The translations under genes were made by a program, and so were the position numbers. From Flavobacterium endophyticum (GTDB lineage: Bacteria; Bacteroidota; Bacteroidia; Flavobacteriales; Flavobacteriaceae): a stretch of DNA of 64,000 nucleotides. Below are positions 60,019 through 64,000 of this stretch, in pieces. Location of the stretch: assembly GCF_003634455.1 (NCBI RefSeq), contig NZ_RBLC01000003.1, forward strand, positions 1 to 64,000. Direction: 5' to 3'. The notes below the pieces were generated by a model. That model had not been told where the DNA came from. It made no database searches and saw only the letters and a program-made list of their open reading frames with translations. Positions within the stretch are counted from its first letter, which is position 1. The number at the start of each line of letters is the position of its first letter.

Positions 60019-61053
60019 ATGAAACCCTTCGCTTTAGCATTTCTAACCTTGCTCTTCTGCAGCTGTGCTGCTCCTAAAAATACAAAAATAGCATCCTATT
60101 CTGACCTAATCGACAAAGTCAACAATATCAAAGACAGTATCAGCGTAGGCAAGATGACCATACATAATGCTTATAAGAGCCAGCTGCTAGCGCATCACAA
60201 CGGAAGGTTCGACAGCACGATGATACTAAAAAAAGTCTATCAGCCCAACAAGCATGTATTTGACAGCTGCCTGTCGCAGATTTTTGGTGAAGAAAACGGA
60301 AAGAAATTCAAGCCTGAGGGCTTATATATGTGGAACAGAAAACTATTAGCCGAAAACGAATTTCTGATTCGGCAAAAACTAGCCGTACTCGACTCTGTTA
60401 ATGTCGACCAGCTCTTCACAAAGCACCTCAACGCACTGCAAAAGATAACCGGCCAGCAGGGAGAAGGCAAATGGCTTGTGTATTTTGGCCCTAAAGGTTT
60501 ACAGATTTTTGGAGGCTGCGATAACAACGCCATGATTTTAGACATGTTCGGTTCTGATTGGACAACGCAATCTATCGACAAGGTTTTTGCACATGAATTG
60601 GAGCACCTGATTTTTAATCCGATACTTGAAAAAGATCCTAACGGCCGGACCGGATTGGGCATTACGCTAGACGAGGGACTGGCCGTCTATTTTACGTCGC
60701 TCTACTTGAACCAATCCCAAGAAGAAGCCCTATATGGCAAAAACACCCAGATATTGCTGGATAGGGAAAAGGAAATCTTCGAAAAGCTGGAGCCCTATTT
60801 CTATAAAACCAACGAAGAAGGCTGTCCTATCTTTAGGCACTGCGGCAGAAACAGCGACTGCAAGCCGGTTGTAGAAGGACTGCCTAAAGAAGCCGAAAAC
60901 GAGTTATGCTATTTCTTAGGATTCCGAATCATACAGCACTATGTAGCGCAAAACGGAAAGGATTCCTGGAAAGACATCTACACGATTCCTTTAAAAGATT
61001 TTTTTGAAAAAAGTGGCTATAAAGAATTTTTAAGAAGTAAGAGAGGGAACTAA
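60019..61053 (+). CDS. Lipoprotein with a zinc-protease-like HExxH motif
   Basis: This 344-residue protein, read from ATG 60019, has a lipoprotein signal (ALAFLTLLFCSCAAPKN, lipobox Cys near 15). The central part has a putative gluzincin-like site: VFAHELEHLIFNP (HExxH at about 193) and LDEGLAVYFTSLYLN, which may supply the third ligand, in the manner of DUF2268-type predicted Zn proteases. A Cys-rich segment (EEGCPIFRHCGRNSDCKP) follows near 270-290. The family call is tentative. The frame is open upstream to 59650, but that part is antisense to idi, and a promoter-like element supports 60019. It is probably an outer-membrane lipoprotein. Confidence 0.8.
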   Translation: MKPFALAFLTLLFCSCAAPKNTKIASYSDLIDKVNNIKDSISVGKMTIHNAYKSQLLAHHNGRFDSTMILKKVYQPNKHVFDSCLSQIFGEENGKKFKPEGLYMWNRKLLAENEFLIRQKLAVLDSVNVDQLFTKHLNALQKITGQQGEGKWLVYFGPKGLQIFGGCDNNAMILDMFGSDWTTQSIDKVFAHELEHLIFNPILEKDPNGRTGLGITLDEGLAVYFTSLYLNQSQEEALYGKNTQILLDREKEIFEKLEPYFYKTNEEGCPIFRHCGRNSDCKPVVEGLPKEAENELCYFLGFRIIQHYVAQNGKDSWKDIYTIPLKDFFEKSGYKEFLRSKRGN

Positions 61054-61108
61054 TAGTGGACAGTCGATTGCATAGCAGACATCTCCAAAGTAATTTTATA
61101 TAAAATAC

Positions 61109-61660
61109 ATGATACATAAAACGCTTATTATTACCCTTTTCCTTGTTTTTACAACTACTTGGTCACAAGTTGAGACTGCAGACAATGACTCACAAAAGAC
61201 AAAGAACGTTGAACTCTACAGGGAAATATTTTGGAACAACCCTGTTAATGATAAAAAGTGGGTGACTGATTATGAAAAACTATATACTGACGATCAAAAA
61301 GCCGAACTTAATACTATAATCGACAATTTTGAAAAAGAAACCTCTTTCGAGATTGCAATCGTCACTATTGATACTCTAAAAGTTTCTCGCGAGAAATTTG
61401 AAGATTTGTCTCTCCATATTGCCAAAACTTGGGGTGTTGGAAAACGCTATAAAGATAATGGAATCTTAATCGCAATTTCTGACGGCTATAGAAAAATGAG
61501 GATTCAAAACGGAAATGGAATCGAAAGAATCTTAACAGATGAGGAAACGCAATTGATTGTCGATAATTATTTCATACCCGAATTCAAAAAGGGCAGCTAT
61601 TTTAAAGGAACTTTAGTAGGGTTAAAAGAAATAATACGAGTTCTAAAAAGCAAAATGTAA
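61109..61660 (+). CDS. TPM domain-containing secreted protein
   Basis: This 183-residue protein has a signal peptide (LIITLFLVFTTTWSQ). The TPM (TLP18.3/Psb32/MOLO-1) domain spans about 60-180: a start WVTDYEKLYTDDQKAELNTIIDNFEKETSFEIAIVTIDTL, SLHIAKTWGVGKRYKDNGILIAIS, and a RIQNGNGIERILTDEETQLIVDNY close. Plant and bacterial TPM proteins act near membranes in phosphatase-like or repair roles; the exact function here is unknown. There is no glycine-rich or transmembrane tail, so it is a short soluble or periplasmic member. Confidence 0.9.
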   Translation: MIHKTLIITLFLVFTTTWSQVETADNDSQKTKNVELYREIFWNNPVNDKKWVTDYEKLYTDDQKAELNTIIDNFEKETSFEIAIVTIDTLKVSREKFEDLSLHIAKTWGVGKRYKDNGILIAISDGYRKMRIQNGNGIERILTDEETQLIVDNYFIPEFKKGSYFKGTLVGLKEIIRVLKSKM

Positions 61661-61716
61661 CGTCAACAAAAAAAGTTAATTAGTAAAGGACATATATCAG
61701 CAGGTAAGACTTCTTG

Positions 61717-61724
61717 TATCTTTG
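61717..61724 (+). promoter_or_regulatory. Bacteroidetes -7 element (TATCTTTG)
   Basis: TATCTTTG fits TAnnTTTG in the spacer upstream of the gene at 61803, ending 78 bases before its ATG. The TTG half is not evident. Confidence 0.45.
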
Positions 61725-61802
61725 TCCTAACAATAAACCCAAACGAATCCTGCGCTAAAGCTTATTCCTTCTTAATTTCGACTACCCCTTTTTTAAAATA
61801 CT

Positions 61803-62606
61803 ATGAAACGATTTTTCTCCATTCTCCTTATTGCCTTAACAACAATCTGCTTTGCCCAAAAGACCGAAATCTATGTCATCGGCAACATACACGACAGCGT
61901 TCCCAACTACCATCCTAAAATACTATTGGGCATGCTAGACAAAATAGGACCCGACATCATCCTGCACGAAGTCGACAAAAAAGGAATGGAAGACTATGCT
62001 CAAGGCAAAAATCTTAATGAAAACGAGGTCATAGCCAGCAATCTCTATTCAAAAAAACGTCCCAACACCATGAGGCTCCCTTTTGAATTTGAAGGAAGAA
62101 ACCAATACCGCAAAGACCAAGGCATGGTACCGACAGATAATTTGACAGTCAAATTAATCGACAGTCTTTATAAGGCAAAGCAATTAACTCCAAAAGAGGC
62201 AAAAATATACGAAGACTTTAATGCGCTCACACAAGAACTCATGAAGATTGCCGAAGGAGCGCCCGAAAAATTCAACAACCCGTCGACAGATCGTATTGCC
62301 GAAAAAAGACAAGAATCTCAATACCACGAGCTCTTGAAGATAACCGACAGCAGGCCCGAATTTTCAAAACGTTTTGTCACCAAACCCAACGGCGAAAAGA
62401 TAAGCTATAAAGACGGCTTTAAGAAGATGTCTGGTTTTTGGGACCTCAGAAACAAAACGATGGCCCAAAACATCTATACTATTGCCCAACAGCATCCTGG
62501 CAAAAAAATAGTCGTGCTCACAGGCTTCTTGCACCGCTATTACCTGATCAAGGAATTAAAGAAATTAAACAAGCAAGATTTTATCCTCAAAGAGTTTTAC
62601 GATTAA
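61803..62606 (+). CDS. Secreted protein of unknown function, TraB/ChaN-like pattern
   Basis: This 267-residue protein has a signal peptide (SILLIALTTICFAQ). It begins with EIYVIGNIHDSVPNYHPKILLGMLDKIGPDIILHEVDKKGMEDY and ends with GKKIVVLTGFLHRYYLIKELKKL. This combination (a conserved G-N-x-H near the start, an acidic cluster after I-L-H-E, and a terminal G-F-x-H-R-Y-Y) recalls the TraB/PrgY and ChaN-type folds, where a G-x-x-H and a C-terminal G-x-x-H are also found. I do not recognise it securely. It is probably periplasmic. Confidence 0.68.
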   Translation: MKRFFSILLIALTTICFAQKTEIYVIGNIHDSVPNYHPKILLGMLDKIGPDIILHEVDKKGMEDYAQGKNLNENEVIASNLYSKKRPNTMRLPFEFEGRNQYRKDQGMVPTDNLTVKLIDSLYKAKQLTPKEAKIYEDFNALTQELMKIAEGAPEKFNNPSTDRIAEKRQESQYHELLKITDSRPEFSKRFVTKPNGEKISYKDGFKKMSGFWDLRNKTMAQNIYTIAQQHPGKKIVVLTGFLHRYYLIKELKKLNKQDFILKEFYD

Positions 62607-62696
62607 AGAGCTAAAGAGCCCATTAGAATTATCTTATGAAGGAATATTAATTGACTGTCATAAAAAGCAATGAAACTACCAAAGTAAAAAACCTAT

Positions 62697-63338
62697 ATGA
62701 ATAAAATTTTAATTCTCTGTGCTTATTTATTCCCAACATTGATTTTCAGTCAAACAAAACTTGACGAAAATGTATCAGTTAGCTTTTCTGGAAAAACAGA
62801 GACTTATGAGCATAAAGAGAAAAACGCTATAGCTAAGGCGTATTTTTTTAACTCTAAAGAAGATTCATATGTCGCCATGCGTGTTGGAGCATTATCGAAT
62901 GGGGTGCCAGATCGTAAGCTTCCAAAAGATATTGCCGAATTAAAAAATATATACCAACAGGTAATCGCTGAACAGCTTAAAAGCATGGCCAAAAAAGGCT
63001 TATTTTTAAAAGATTCTACACAGATAAGTGTCGATAAGCATATCGCTTACAAACTAAGATTTAAGGGGAAAGACTCAGAACAAGAAGTAGGAGAAAGTTT
63101 AATTTTATATATAGAAGGTATTACTTATGTTTTCATTTATTCAAAGGTAGGCTCCTATAGTATAGATAAAAAAGAGAAGTTTTTCAAATCCATAAGAATC
63201 AACACTTCATCAGAACTACAACAAATCAGCAAACCTTTTAGCTACTCCAGCGCCTTATTAAAGATAGTAGGCAGTATACTTTTTCTTTTCTTGCTATCAA
63301 GGCTGATAAAACTGGAAAAAAATCGAAACAAGAATTAG
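62697..63338 (+). CDS. Secreted or membrane-anchored protein of unknown function
   Basis: This 213-residue protein has a signal peptide (ILILCAYLFPTLIFSQ), a soluble domain (about 17-180) with no motif that I recognise (VSVSFSGKTETYEHKEKN; VGESLILYIEGITYVFIYSKVGSYSIDKKEKFFKSI), and one C-terminal membrane helix (LLKIVGSILFLFLLSRLI) followed by a short basic tail (KLEKNRNKN). The layout suggests an inner-membrane anchored periplasmic domain. It follows the previous gene on the same strand after a 90-base gap. Confidence 0.72.
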   Translation: MNKILILCAYLFPTLIFSQTKLDENVSVSFSGKTETYEHKEKNAIAKAYFFNSKEDSYVAMRVGALSNGVPDRKLPKDIAELKNIYQQVIAEQLKSMAKKGLFLKDSTQISVDKHIAYKLRFKGKDSEQEVGESLILYIEGITYVFIYSKVGSYSIDKKEKFFKSIRINTSSELQQISKPFSYSSALLKIVGSILFLFLLSRLIKLEKNRNKN

Positions 63339-63540
63339 CCTGCTACAACCACAATAGCTACATAAAAATAGTTTAAATTGACGAAGAATCATTTACTAAA
63401 ATAGTCTTTCTAAAAGCCAGATTGATCTCGCTTGACGAAATACTCTTGCCTTCGGCCCACCTCCATCCGAAAAACAGCCTACAGTCCCTACAGTCTAGTC
63501 AAAGTAAATCTTTTACCTGCTGTTTTAGAGAGAATGCTAT

Positions 63541-64000
63541 TTACCTTGCTTCAGTCGTATTGTCGTTATAAAGCACGGGCATCTTCCCTTTCCATTTATT
63601 CCAAACCGCATCATTTCGCAACAATCTACACATAAAGTGTGCTACGTTGCTGCGGCTGGTATAACCCGGATCAAACAGGGCGCTTCTTGTGGGCGAAGGA
63701 TGTAGCGAATAGGTTGTTACAGACTTCTCGTCAATCAAGCTATCAGGACGTACAACCGTCCATTCGACAAAGGGATGGTTTGGGCCTATTTTCTTTCTCA
63801 AGTAATCAGCTGCTCTTTCATTATCACGATGCGGAGGCAGTAACAGTCGAAACAAGCCTATCACGATTTTCTGCCTAAAAGAAACACGCTCGTCCAAATC
63901 CCTGTTGCTATTTCCTGCCGTATTCATCAACACCAGTCGAATCGGTTTTTCTGGCGCGTTCCTAATAGCGGCCTCGCAAAACAATCGGATTGTTTCCTCA
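63541..64000 (-). CDS. NAD(P)-binding Rossmann-fold (SDR-like) protein, 5' part missing (partial)
   Basis: The frame enters from the right edge of the window and ends at 63541, so only the C-terminal ~153 residues are seen. The visible part has an atypical SDR/NmrA-like pattern: RLVLMNTAGN, ERAADYLRKKIGP with the NAD(P)H-binding-family Lys, and VEWTVVRPDSLID followed by SRSNVAHFMCRLL. It most likely belongs to the NAD(P)H-binding (NmrA-like) oxidoreductases. No complete catalytic triad can be judged. The short codon at 63984 is TTG and is not used as the start. Confidence 0.82.
   Translation of the reverse strand, partial: EETIRLFCEAAIRNAPEKPIRLVLMNTAGNSNRDLDERVSFRQKIVIGLFRLLLPPHRDNERAADYLRKKIGPNHPFVEWTVVRPDSLIDEKSVTTYSLHPSPTRSALFDPGYTSRSNVAHFMCRLLRNDAVWNKWKGKMPVLYNDNTTEAR

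Noticed and set aside
1..64000. CRISPR array, prophage or defence island
   Set aside because: No regularly spaced repeats of CRISPR size, no phage structural genes and no known defence genes are visible. The DUF2971 gene alone is not evidence of a defence island here.

Overview
The window is chromosomal DNA from a member of the Flavobacteriaceae, most likely Flavobacterium or a close relative. The evidence is threefold. It carries type IX secretion (T9SS) cargo with three kinds of C-terminal sorting domain. It has a PorP/SprF protein next to a giant type B adhesin, and a 6S-Flavo-like RNA between zapA and rny. Several genes are preceded by the Bacteroidetes promoter element TAnnTTTG, with no Shine-Dalgarno pattern. 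The DNA is A/T-rich, and almost all genes belong to families usual for free-living flavobacteria. I see no prophage, CRISPR array, insertion sequence or plasmid function.

Layout. 1-12103 (minus) is a cell-surface adhesin locus: a 2630-residue type B T9SS protein, a PorP/SprF outer-membrane protein, a TPR/PD40/OmpA protein, and the start of another secreted protein cut by the window edge. 12265-15001 (minus) is a translationally overlapping pair of TPR membrane proteins, of which only the upstream one carries an AraC-type DNA-binding domain. 15153-16804 (minus) holds a GlmU-family protein and a cysteine-free L31. 17048-22871 (plus) is a tight five-gene operon: DUF4199 membrane protein, GT2 glycosyltransferase, phosphohexomutase, MsbA-like ABC exporter and DUF2971 protein. 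22913-27873 (minus) is an operon of an M23 peptidase, a TonB-dependent receptor and an EF-hand-like lipoprotein. 28059-30424 (plus) is the coiled-coil protein / zapA / 6S RNA / rny block. 30477-33371 (minus) holds a PAS histidine kinase overlapping a response regulator, and a XerC/D recombinase.

33447-34908 (plus) holds two tandem paralogous outer-membrane beta-barrel proteins. 34980-39866 (minus) encodes a giant secreted protein with an apparent type C sorting domain. 40195-43550 (minus) carries a TetR-like/AarF pair and a lipocalin-like/OmpA lipoprotein pair. 43735-45621 is htpG. 45745-48374 (minus) holds a type A T9SS protein and an L,D-transpeptidase-like lipoprotein. 48514-56379 (plus) holds an EamA transporter, a DoxX-like protein, a CHASE3 kinase, a sterol-desaturase-family enzyme, a DUF2805 protein, a DUF2089/membrane/hydrolase operon and an M61 peptidase. 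The right end has a DUF4369 lipoprotein, tRNA-Thr, manA, queD, idi, several secreted proteins of unclear function, and the 3' part of an NAD(P)-binding protein cut at the edge.

The common theme is the cell envelope: surface adhesins, outer-membrane barrels, peptidoglycan-active proteins, glycan precursors and lipid/glycan export. I did not find a clearly new defence or mobile system. The most unusual items are the adhesin locus with five tandem ~86-residue repeats, the coupled TPR/AraC pair, the short ORF inside the 6S RNA, and the DUF2089/membrane/hydrolase cassette.
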